This document shows, in pieces, positions 49,689 to 61,200 of a DNA stretch of 64,000 bases (position 1 is the first letter of the stretch; each line of letters opens with the position of its first letter). Source of the DNA: Romanomermis culicivorax. Lineage: Eukaryota > Nematoda > Enoplea > Mermithida > Mermithidae. The notes under the pieces are model-generated. The model was given only the letters and a program-made list of their open reading frames with translations, did not search any database and had not been told where the DNA came from. The stretch lies in assembly GCA_963922205.1 (NCBI GenBank), contig CAWUHX010000237.1:124001-188000 (forward strand), given 5' to 3'. Made by a program: the position numbers and the translations under genes.

Positions 49689-52194
49689 CAGTGTTTTTTT
49701 TGTGCCAAAACATGGTTTTTGGCACAAAAAAATTTGGAATGGCACAAAAAATTTTGGGCGTTTGTGCCAATTGGCACAAAATTTTTGGCTGTTCAAACAT
49801 TAAATTTCCTTGATTTTTGAACAATTTAGGGGCCGAAAATGCAAAAAATTTTCGGCGCTTCGCGCCGAGTCTATGAGTATAATTTTATCTACTCGTAATT
49901 GACCCGAACGCGAAAGAGTTCTCTTTGAACAGTGTATCAGCATTGTTGCAGCAAAGTTTACAGGCTGTCAATGAATGATGAGATGAGTGGAAATAAATGG
50001 AAGTAAAATAAAAATTGTTTACTCTACACGTGCGTTTAGCGGATAAAGGCAGCGTGCCGATTATAACCTCAATTTCTCAGCGACTATGAAAGCTCATAAA
50101 ATGAAACATACAGAATTAGACACAGCAGAGAATGACGAGCGAAACAGTATCAAATATTTACTGATTTAGGGGAATTCCGCGAAGCAACAAGCGAAGACAA
50201 GCGAAAATTCCGCGTTTTTTCAAAAACAACTTTATGGAAGGAAATTATGGAGTACAGTAAACCAATTTCAGACGTCAGTCGATCAAAAGAGCTATGTTTT
50301 GCATGTAAATAAAGTAGGATACTTTCAAACCTCGATAACTTCGTCAAAAACGAATATTACGAGTCACGGATAGTACTAAATGGAAGGCAAGAAAATTTAT
50401 TAAAGTGCTATAGAGAGTTTTTTTTGAATTTCGGACATACATACCGAGAAATTCTCAATGATAGCAAAAAAATGATAAATTTTGACCGTTTTTCTATGTT
50501 TACTGAATACGAAACGTTCGAATCGAAAAAAGGCTTCTATAGCGTTGTAGGACAATCAAAAAGATACATTTCTGAACTAAATATGCAACGCAGAGCATTT
50601 TGGTCGAAAAGTTATCGAGGTTTTTGAACACCTAACTTACCAAACCATGTTTTGTTTACTAGAATTAATACGTATTTCTGGTTAATTTGAACACTTCACG
50701 ATACTTTAAAATATTTCTAAGGAAGTTACTATTGTTGATATAATTTGCTTTTGTCTTTTCTTGACCATGGCTTCCCGAAAACTGCCAAGCAGATCGCATA
50801 AAAATGTACTTTGTATCTAATATTGGGGAAACCATGTCAGCGATATGCTGCTGTGCAAAAGCTAAGCAAGCATTTTTGATTATCGGAGTTGCTTACAGGT
50901 ATTTCAAAACCATTTACGAGCCATGCCGGCAATCAGTTCCGTCATGACAAGTCATCTGAGTTTATACGAATAAGAGCTTTTTGAAAAATCAAAAGTAAAC
51001 TCATTGACTTTCGTCCTCAACAGATGATAATGCTGCCCAACACCATAGTTATTCCAAGAAAAACACAGCTGCCTTTTATACTGCATTGTACTGTAGTCTG
51101 GTTTAGGAGCAACAGTATTGTCGAAAATGGCGATGGACAAATGATTATCGTGCATGATCCTATAAAAACATATATGACCTAATAAATTTCAGATTCAGAT
51201 GATCCACTTTCCGAGTAAACATTGGAGAACACAGAAAAGTTGATCTACTCTAACTGTTTGAAATTTTCTTCCTATGCTATATCCAGACTCTTTTTTCTTC
51301 TTTTCATTTTCAGGAATGGTCAGTCCATCTACCTTTGTCTACTGATAAACTTTAATTCTCTCAAGCACGTTTATGGTTATTTTTCATATTTCACTGGAGA
51401 AGCACACACAAAATTAAAACATACATCTTGTGAATATCCTCTACTGAAAATTTTACTCTCCTCTATAAAATGTTATCAATAGGGTGGACCACTGATTTCA
51501 CAATCTCCAGAACAATTTAATTCGAAACGTAAATAAGATTATGATAAATTTATCGTTTGTATCTGTTTTCTTGTTCAGGTGATCCTGGTTATCTTATGAA
51601 CATGGGTAGGCTAACATTTACCGTTGAAGATCATTAAAGCACCAAGACTTTTTGGGTACTGTATAGTTGTATGGGACTGACGTGTACGAATTGCAAGAAA
51701 AGCATCGCGAGATGTGAAATGATTCATGTTCATCTTCACTGGCCTTGACCTTTTTTCATGTCCTGACTCCTCATCAGCATGCATCGTATCTTCCTAAACG
51801 CTAAAACCAAGATTTTCCGGTTCAGCGTGATCGATTATGCTATGATTTGACGACACGCTAATTTGAAAGCTTCGTATGTATGCGGTTAATTTATGGAAAA
51901 CATGAAACATCGATTTAAAGTTTCAAAAAATGTACGACTATTCCTCTTTTATATGTTTTACATTAGGGAAGTTCTTCCCTGTGCTGAAAGTATTTCATTT
52001 AGTTACGGGTCTTGAGCGTACGTGTCTAGCGCATACTCTCGATCGACCTTAGGGGTATTAGTGCCCCTGGTGGCCACCCATCTTGTAACGTGTGTAATGC
52101 GAAAGATGCAAGAGGTACCTACAATAACTGGTTATGACGCGTAACTTAAGGCGACAGTACGAAGCCTGGCTCAGGCTCAGGCTTAGACTGGCTG

Positions 52195-53555
52195 CAGGGT
52201 TGGCAAAAACCAAACTTTTGAAATTTCGACTTTTTGGTTTTTTATGGTTTTTTAATGGTTTTTTTGGTTTTTTAGTGGTTTTTTTCTGGTTTAATTTTTT
52301 AGAATGTGTGGCACATCAAAATAACTATGTAAAAAACTGCTAGAAGCTCCCTGTATCATCTAAGACTAGTTAGGGAGCCTTAAAATGGCAGCTAGAAGTA
52401 TTAATCTTATCGGAAGTGTCATTATTTTATGCTATAGGAAATCCCTATTATAGCAATAGAAATACAGGAATAGTGAGCACATAAGAAAGGAACCATTAGT
52501 GAAGAACATAAGAAAAGTAAAAATGGAACAGAGCATGCGATATGTAAGGGGCAAATTCAAGGAAAAGAAGAAAAATTACAAATAAAGAGAAATACACAGT
52601 ACACAATGTAAGTAATCAAAATTCAAAAGAAATCAACTACAGAATTTTATTAATGCATCTCATATATACATATGCACAGAAAAGTTGAAGTGACACAATA
52701 CCGTTTTCGATAAGAAGGTTTTAAATTGATAGATTGCTACATACGTTATTAATATTACGAATATAGTTGAAGGTCACACATAGACATTTCGGATGTTTCC
52801 AAATTTTTGCTTTTCAAACCTGTCTGCGAGCTATAAACTACAGCAAATGAGTCTTATTTTATATACTATTCTCGCTTGCATGATAGATGTACATATTTTT
52901 GCACAATTTTTTCTACTTAGTAGCGACGTCAAGTCACATAAAAATGAGCCACTCAAAAGCTCTTCTCTTTGTTAACCTACAGTATGCTTAACTGATCTGT
53001 ATAAAATATTATTTTTGTTGTCTCATTTATATTTTGAAATTTCGAGCTAAGAAAATTGAAAAGCTTACCGTTACAATAAATTTAGGATATTAAACTCAAT
53101 CATATTTTATAGCATTTTGGTGATGATATGGATCAATGGATGTCTGGATCAATGGATCAATTTTTTGTATGGATCAATGGTATGGATCAATGGATCAATT
53201 TTTTGTGAGCAAATTATAGCAAAGTTGTCTCATGTACTAAATGTGTGCTTGCAAGATGGATACAAAGGATATCGATTGATTTATATTACATCTTTTGAGT
53301 ACGAAATGTATCATAAAAATACGACTTTTTTCTACTTTGTAGTGAAGTCAATTCAACTAATTTAATTATTTTGTTGATTTAGATAGACATCTATCTATAC
53401 ATGCCTAGAAGATCGACTAATGTGAAAAAACAGTTTCCTTATGATTTTGGAAAAAAACCAAAAAAACCAAAAAACCAGAGATTTTCCAATTTTTTGGTTT
53501 TTTTAAAAAACCAAAAAAACCAAAAACCAAAAAAACCAAAACCTTGGAAACCCTG
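52195..53555. mobile_element. 1.36-kb nested hAT-like element with 8-bp TSD
   Basis: Ends are CAGGGTTGGCAAAAACC (left) and, on the complement of the right, CAGGGTTTCCAAGGTTTTGG. They are flanked by the identical ACTGGCTG at 52187-52194 and 53556-53563. CAGGG ends and an 8-bp TSD are standard hAT features. Subterminal DNA on both sides is built of GGTTTTTT/AAAAAACC repeats. The interior shows no transposase. It also contains the ATGGATCA tandem repeat at 53126-53206. Confidence 0.85.
53126..53206 (+). repeat. ATGGATCA short tandem repeat
   Basis: Seven or so copies of (T)ATGGATCA with variants, including a duplicated ATGGATCAATTTTTTGT block. It lies inside the nested hAT-like element. Confidence 0.7.
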
Positions 53556-53563
53556 ACTGGCTG

Positions 53564-53935
53564 AAGCAATCGACTCAGGAAATTTTTGTTCCCTTAGTTT
53601 CGGTTGGAGGTTACTGTCGTCATTTTCTACAAAATAGTTATTCTTTCCGATCGAAAGTGGATTTTCAAGGTGAACGTTTCAAGCTGTTGGCGATCAGTTC
53701 CATCGAAAAATCAAATATAAATGACCCTTTAGACTTGGGAGTTGGGCCCTATTTAGAAGTGAAAAAATCCTGCGATTTTTGTCGTCGACAGTTGGCTATT
53801 GCACCGCTAAATTGGACTTTAGGCTTAAGTTACCATTTAGCAGGCACGTTATACCGTTTATGCCTCCTCTCGTCACACATTTTACCCAATTGGCCACCAG
53901 ACGCACTAATACCGACCTTATATCCCTACTTTTGA
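53564..53935 (+). other. Unrecognised open stretch in the 4.7-kb element
   Basis: A frame open from about 53,580 to TGA at 53,933-53,935 has balanced composition (CDFCRRQLAIAPLNWTLG; a C-x2-C pair). It may be a fragment of the element's decayed transposase, with C-x2-C as a zinc-finger relic. No family is recognised and no partner His pair was confirmed. Confidence 0.25.
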
Positions 53936-54425
53936 TCTTTAATTTAGTCGTTCGAATCTTCTAAAATTTATCTTTCACGTTTATTCACTATTTCCTCGTT
54001 CTCGACTAATTATATTTTGTATTGTAATTTTGCGTTCACTTCGACAGGTAAAATCTTTCATTCATTCATATATACATAGATTCGTACTAGTCGAAAATTT
54101 AATCAATTTGAACATCCTGAACAACCATAGAGTTATTTAAATCTTCTCAGCATTCCCTTGCTTCTCGAGTCGTCGCGAACTACTTGCACAGTTTTTCCTT
54201 ATCTCACTGACATGTTTAGCTGAAAAATAGGTTGGACACGATTTCTAAAAAAAAATTAATGCGTTAAACGTTAACTTTTTATCAAAATTTTGGTCTAAAA
54301 ATTTTCCGCAGTTTTCAGTAATGTTTCTAGGAGAAAAAAATTTTTGTGCCATTGGCACAAATTTTTTTGGCCTCTTGTGCCAATTGACACAAATGTTCGT
54401 GCACAAAAAAAACGCTGGAAAGTAG

Positions 54426-54628
54426 TCAATATTAAACCCATTAAATCGGCGCGAAGCGCCGAGAAAATTTTGCGTTTTCAGCCCTTAAAATGACTAAAAA
54501 TCAAGGAAATTAAGCATTGGACCAGTCAAAAAATTTATGCCAATTGGCACAAACGCTCAAAATTTTTTGTGCCATTCCAAATTTTTTTTGTGCCAAAAAA
54601 ACCATGTTTCGGCACAAAAAGAACACTG
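54426..54628. mobile_element. End fragment of another GTGCC-family element, host of the 4.7-kb insertion
   Basis: It contains the hairpin CGGCGCGAAGCGCCG, the GTGCC palindromes and the terminal GGCACAAAAAGAACACTG, in the same order as the right end of 1233-2229. It continues leftwards across the 49689-54417 insertion; its opposite end was not found. Confidence 0.6.
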
Positions 54629-57600
54629 GTGCAAATGTGGAAAAAACAGTCATTGTGTGCACAGTGAACACAGTAAACTAGCCTAAGACGATCATCAACA
54701 CATAAAAATAGGATCATGTCATCAGGTCGACAAACTCAACTCCAACATTAGAGGCTGAATTTCGTGCTTAATATATTCGCTCATGAACTTACTATGACTC
54801 AGAATGTTAATGCAGTGTCATACATTGTAGCCTTGATTGCTCATTTACTAATAATACAAGCGATAACTATGATTCACGTTATGCACGCTTACAAACATTA
54901 CAGTACATATTTATCTTCGTGGAAAAAATTACGCATTAGGCGCACAATGTCGTTGGGAAAAAGGATTGCAATCTTCTATTGTACTTGGAATCCCTCAGTT
55001 TCACAAATTTCTTCATATTCTAGAAAACAAAAGATTCGATCGTAAATCGTAGTGCGCAAAATTATCACTTCTGCTAGCAAATGATATACTATATTCGTCA
55101 CGTTGTCTGTAGAATAAAAATCGCAGTCCTTATGCACTTGCCATGTGTGATAGAAATGTACAACTTGAAAATATTCCGGCAAATTCATTCTTCTTGTAAA
55201 GATTTTTGTAAAAACCGTATTTCATTCACTTTCGTATCTTCCTATCCTATAGTTTAGTTCGGTTGGACCCACACATTGGCACACGCATACCTGTACTTGG
55301 GGGGAGGGTTGGGGGGGACCCCCCCCAACTTGGCCAACCCAGTACCCAAAATCATTCCCCCCCCCAGTTGGGAAAAAATTAAAAAAATTTGCCAAAAAGT
55401 GTATGTTTTTTGGCCTTTTTTTGGGAAAAATTTCGACTTCCCCCCCCCCCAACTGGTCGGAGGTCTTACAGGTGTCACGTGCCGCTCAATTTCTCCGTCA
55501 CGTGATCCAAATCATGCCAACACTTTATTTTTTCATGTTTTGTTTATTACTCATTCATGTTTCGTTTATTTTATTTCTACACATGCATTTTGGGTTCGTT
55601 TTATATTTTTTCATGCATTTCTATGTTTCGTTTTCATTGTATTTTATTTCTTTATGCACGCGGGCTACAGTAGGCCCTTTAGCTATAAAACTTCCGCCAG
55701 CCTTGCTCCACGAGCACATGGCTATTTTTGGTGCATTCCATGCACCTCTTATCACCAAAAATTAGCGTCATTTTTGTTACACAAAAACGACTAGGTAAGA
55801 AGTTTTAGCTAAAGACGCTCATATGCTTAGCATAAGCACTGCAGTCGGCCTCAATGCTAAATGCATGTGAGCGAAAAAATGTCTATGTGCACATAGGCAT
55901 CTTCTGCATCGCGTCTAGCTGCAGAAGTTAGCTTGGACGCCGAGAAACTCTGCCCAAGCTGCAGCTGTAGCCAAACATGTCCTTAAAAGGACATGTTTCT
56001 TTAATTTTTCGCTCATTCTGGGTTTTACCCCTGCGTCCAAATTGTTGTCAGCATCCGCCGCCTTTCGCCTAATTTGAATAAATTTGAATATCCTTCTTCA
56101 CTGCGTCCGCCGCCTTTTACTCCAAATAAATTTGCATACAATTGCATCTTTTGCTGCGTCCACCGCCGATTCTACTTACAGTACCCGTCGCTCATCCATG
56201 CCAGGTGTCCGACCACCCTGGTTAACAGAGAAACAATCGAGAGTCGCCTCCCGACTGCGGACACCCGTTGCCCAAGAACCGTGTGGATTCGCATCCCCGT
56301 TCCTTGCCAGAAAACCGAAAGTTCCCAGGGACCTGCCGCCCATTTCATCGAATTGCTTGAGAAACAGGACTAGGTGAGTCTTCTCAGGGGATTATTGTTA
56401 TTGTGGGGTATTTTTGGGGAACCCTTCTTAAGTTGGTTTCCCAGGTCTCCCCAGATAAGTAGGGCTCCCACCTCTCAAGTTCGGGCTAAAAAGGGACTGT
56501 CTGGTTCATAATCGGGTCCCCCAAATTAGGTCATTTTACGGGTGACCCTGTCCCCACTCTCACTGAGCAGGACTCGGGGATTGTCACACCTAGCCTGACG
56601 GCGTTGTCCATTACCCTACAGCAAGACCCCAGGACAACACCAGAGAGAACAAGCTATAGGCCTCCCTATAGCCACCACTCGCCAGGTTAGGCCCCCAAAT
56701 AAACCAGGGAGCCTGGGGAAATCGCCAGTATCCATCAGGAGTCACAGCCTATTACTCACTGTGATAGGATCAATCTGATATGGTTCACCATCAATGTGAC
56801 TGGGAAAACAAGGTTCTACCTGATGCGATACCCAAACCTCCCCAGCTCCCCCACTAAACGTGACACAGGTATGACTGAAAATCTCAATTGCGACCTTCCC
56901 TGGCCATATCAAATCAAAGAGGCACGAACTTCGATGATCGCTCATCACGCAAGATTAATTCAGAACTATTCACAGCCCTCGATATTTACTATACATTACA
57001 GTATAAACTATGCAACAAATCGGTTAAGAAAATTTTCCGACGATCGCCTGAAAAAAGTAGAATAACAAATCTACGCATTGAACAAAGAATACCGATCTCA
57101 TAAAAAATATTTCAAAACAATTCACGCAAAGGTTTCATCCAGAAAACGTGAAACTGGGGGGGGGGGTAGAGGAATCCGTTCAAGAATCGTCGACCATTGG
57201 GCGCTGTCAGAGGTTTTCTGGGGCGTGACATCGCGGCATTTGTAATCAAAGAAAACTGAAAAATGTCAAATTTTCGAGCAGAAAAGCAATCCTTGGAAGG
57301 ATTTTTCCTATTTTCAGGAAAAATTTGTGAACTTTTCTACCTCTAATAAACCGATCCCTTGATTTTTGGCAACCTGAAACCCTACCCATCAAAAACCAGG
57401 CTGAAGCACCCCAGGCTGTGTTACACATGCGTTATAAAGCATTTCTTTATTCTTAATATAGAGGAAAGGCATAAAGCTATGGTCTCTTTTTTATAAAATT
57501 CTTGTAAACTGACGGCAGAAAATGAGCACCGTCCTGTGAGGCGTTTAAGCTTTTACTTAATGATCTTTTAATGAAGAAAGGGTGTGCTCACAAATTTCCT

Positions 57601-58264
57601 GTGAGACATATATAACTTAGCAGGAGAAATTAACAATATGAAATATTACTTACTTTCCACTATTAAATTTTTAAGCATTTCGAGAGAAAACAGGCTCTTT
57701 TCGCAACCTATGACTCAGTTCAATATTTCTATAAGTAAGAATATCGCGTTTGAAAAATGAAAGTTTTTGAACATAGAACTATGGCCTATTTGCCTTTTGT
57801 GAAGCAAATTCTATAATTAAAGCAACAAAGATGAACTAAGTGGACACGGAGAAAAAGAAGAAAATCGATCATTAGATGCTAATATGTTACGTCAACAGCG
57901 AAATCACAAAAAATGCCAAGAAATAAAGAGCAAACCAAAATCGTAACGCGAAATTATCACGTCAGAAATTGATATAAATACCTTTTCGGTAAGAAGATAA
58001 TGTCCGACAACATGAAACGTGTGGAAGATTTGAATTGAATCAAGTGTGATCAACGTACATTCTAAAAAATATTCCCATCCTTCATTCCATTCGCGTTGAC
58101 GCCAAAATATGCGTTATACACGCGTAACTACATTAACCCGCTAAATAAGACCAAAAATGCCTTAAAATTTTGTAAATTACACTCGAAATGCAAAATTAAT
58201 TAAAATTTTTGAGACGAGAAAAAACGTAGAAAACTTCAAATATGAATATTTATGATTATTATTA
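54629..58264. other. Intergenic region with G/C tracts and a GC-rich repeat block
   Basis: 55,300-55,460 holds runs of G then C that are partly self-complementary (open frames on both strands are compositional). About 55,640-56,960 is markedly GC-richer than the surroundings, with short direct repeats of GCGTCC.CCGCC-type at 56,050-56,165 and an open stretch 56,074-56,377; it looks like part of an unrelated mobile element, family unknown. A G10 run lies near 57,155. No gene is supported. Confidence 0.4.
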
Positions 58265-61200
58265 TCATTCGCTCACTTCCTCGTCGACCAGGGTGGCGTG
58301 ATCGCGGTCGCTACCCGGTCGAACTTTAATTTCGCGGATCGTCGCTTGGGCCATAGCGCCCAAAATAACGAACGGGCTTGTGGCGAAAGCGTAATTGGAA
58401 TTTTTTAATTGTTGGCATAAATCGACGACTTTGGCCCGTAATTCTTCATTTTTGGTGACGAAGACTGTATACACGTTTTGAGGATTGATTAATAGAGTCT
58501 AAAAATCGAATTTAGCATGAATTCGAGAAACGATCATGAGACCAGATTTTTTTCCCGACTTTGTTCTGACCGCGCGGAAAAAATTTTGGCATTTTCCGCG
58601 CATAAAGAATTTTTTGCGTGTTTCTACTCTGCCGGCATTACTGAAACGGTGCATTTTGGTACGATTTAGAAGGTCAAAGTTCCAATTTTTTCAGGGGCAT
58701 ATAATTATAATGTACAATTCACTACAATTATCCCGGAAAAAGTATGCTTTTATTTCTTAGTTATCCTTAATTACTTCCATGCATTTGATTAGAGTGAGTA
58801 AAATTCGACAATTAATTTGAAAATGTAGTGAAAGTCAGAGTTTATCGATTACGATCAATGTCAAATTATGATTTTTCTTTATTTCTTCATCAATTTACCC
58901 AATAGATGCACATAAGAGGGTTGGCGGTAAACCCTCCTGCCTACGACCCTGGACACACTTCGGCCTGAAAAAAATCGTCAAACACGCCCCTAAACTTTCT
59001 CGAAGACAGTTTTTTGATGATGTTTATGCATATTTTATGCCGACAACATGCTTGCGGAGCTTTTTGTTCACCAACCTCCACCCCCACTCGATGAAAAGTC
59101 CGAGGACCATCCCTCCTGGAAAATTCCCGCCATGCATGCCTGATCTAATACCATTATTTTTCTGCCGAAACTTCAAATACCGAATTATCGCTAGAATGCA
59201 TTTTCCAACATTTCGGAGAAGTTAGCTTTTGATAGTTTTCCATATTCAAAGTACATCATCACATTTTTCAATGGTAATCTCCGGTATTTTGTTGTAAATT
59301 GAGATTTTGCGATCTGTCTACGTGAACATAGTTTTTCTCAAATGGAAAACGATAAAAACATAATTTTCTACTGAAAATATAAAGCTTTGATTTGATGATG
59401 AGTGTTTAAAAGATTCATTTTGAATTCGGATGTCCTGGTGCCGCCTTTTCTGCCGGTTCCGGCGTCCCTGCGCCGGCGTTGGGGCAAACCATACATGATT
59501 TTTTACCGATTTATTATGAATTTTAGTCATCAATGTAATCTATTTATAAATTAGTTCTATCAAGTATATAAAATGTTTATTTTTTTGTTTATTACAACAG
59601 ACATTATTTTTATTTAATTATATACAAATTCTGAAGAATGGTTGCTTTTAATCATTCCGCTGTAATATGGAATTTTTTTACCATTTTGATAATCAATGAA
59701 ATGAAGACAATGTGCGACTATTGTGCTCAAGAAATCAGCCATGGTGGTCTGGCCAAGATAAACTCCGCTTCAGCCACAACGGCTTGAAAAAGCACTTTGC
59801 AACCCATCCACTGATTAACAGGAAATACTTAGCCGATCAGAAAGCAGCAGAAAAAGTTAAAAATGAGGTGAGCTCAAGCGACCTCAGAAGCTAGTTCTAT
59901 AACAAGTTGGAATGTTGGCCACAATAGTTCTCAAGCATCAATTACAAAAATCGGGTGGTTTATTTGCTTGGATCAACAGCCTATTTCAGATGGAGAACAA
60001 CTATTTGGAAACTGGAGAGGGACGATAAAATTATGGAAGTCGGAGATGGAAAATCGTTGGAAAATCCAGAAGAACGAATATCGTTTGCTTTCAAACCTAG
60101 TTCTACAATTCTTATGTCTTCTACCTATAAGTATATCGAGCAAACTTCTATCTAGCACGACTGGTGAAATATGTGTATGGAAGGTAGAACAAGGTTATAG
60201 CCGGAAAAATTTGAAATTCTAGAATATTTATTAAAAAATTTGAAAATTGTGAAAGTTGATCAATAATTTTAATTTACTTCATTTAATTACCTGTGTAGAA
60301 TCAAGATGAAAATAAATCAATTTTTTGACATCATTTAGTAATTTGTTGTATCAACGTATTGTGCTCATCAAAATGTATTTAATATTCAAAGTAATTACCG
60401 GTGCCAAATCTGATGGCACCTGTCGGTGCTAGATACCGTGGCACCTATGCCGGTGCCTGGGACGTCCCGAATTTTGAATCATCCCAGAATATCAAAATCT
60501 CAAAATTTCTCTCTGGTTGGAATGAAGAATCAATTCAAATCTACAGATCTTCAGCTCTATCGCAGAAATGTCAGCACCAATTTTTTGTTCAATGGTTCTA
60601 AAATGATTTCGGTGAAATGGAAAAAAACATATAAATTTAAAAAATTTTCCTGGAAATCTAAGTTTTTTTCATCATTTTACGCATTCCTGCGTGATTCCAG
60701 TGAAGCTTAATCGATATTTCAAATTTCGAAAGGTTAGATAAATTGAATACTTATTACAGATGTATCGGAAACCCGGACCCAAAATAAGACCGGAAATTAC
60801 CCGACCATTTTGTTGGATCCGGACACGGTATTCTTAAAATTTTGGACCCGGACCTGGACCCCATATTCTTAAACTTTTGGACTTGGGACCGAAGAAATTG
60901 TTACAATTCTGATTCGGGTCTGATGTATAACATAGCCATTCAGCTGGAAACAAATACCCATGTTAAAGAATGTGATGACTCATCAATTAACTATTGGAAA
61001 TATGAAAAGTAACAAATCAACACTTTATTCCTCAAATCATAGTGACACTGACTTAGATTTAAAATCTACAACAACCAAGTTATAATTGACAAATAACAGT
61101 TTTTCGGGCATTCTAGATGCTTATTAAAAATATTAATCTAACAATCAAAAACGAAATTCTAGAGTTGCTTAGTCACTAATATTTCACGGAAGATTATATA

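Larger units (their letters stand above)
49689..54417. mobile_element. 4.7-kb hAT-like element, GTGCC-palindrome family, perfect 8-bp TSD
   Basis: It starts CAGTGTTTTTTTTGTGCC at 49689 and ends GTGCACAAAAAAAACGCTG at 54417. Both sides carry the identical 8-bp word GAAAGTAG (49681-49688 and 54418-54425). Both ends are rich in GTGCC/GGCAC palindromes and match the two ends of the 997-bp element at 1233-2229 in opposite orientation. A hairpin CGGCGCTTCGCGCCG lies near 49,852. Subtracting the nested 52195-53555 insertion leaves about 3.4 kb, enough for a transposase, but no long or recognisable transposase frame survives. It is therefore a decayed or non-autonomous copy. It landed inside another family member whose end lies at 54426-54628. 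Confidence 0.8.

Noticed and set aside
55222..55794. Long open frames through the G/C-tract block
   Set aside because: Low-complexity Gly/Pro runs on both strands; explained by homopolymer tracts.
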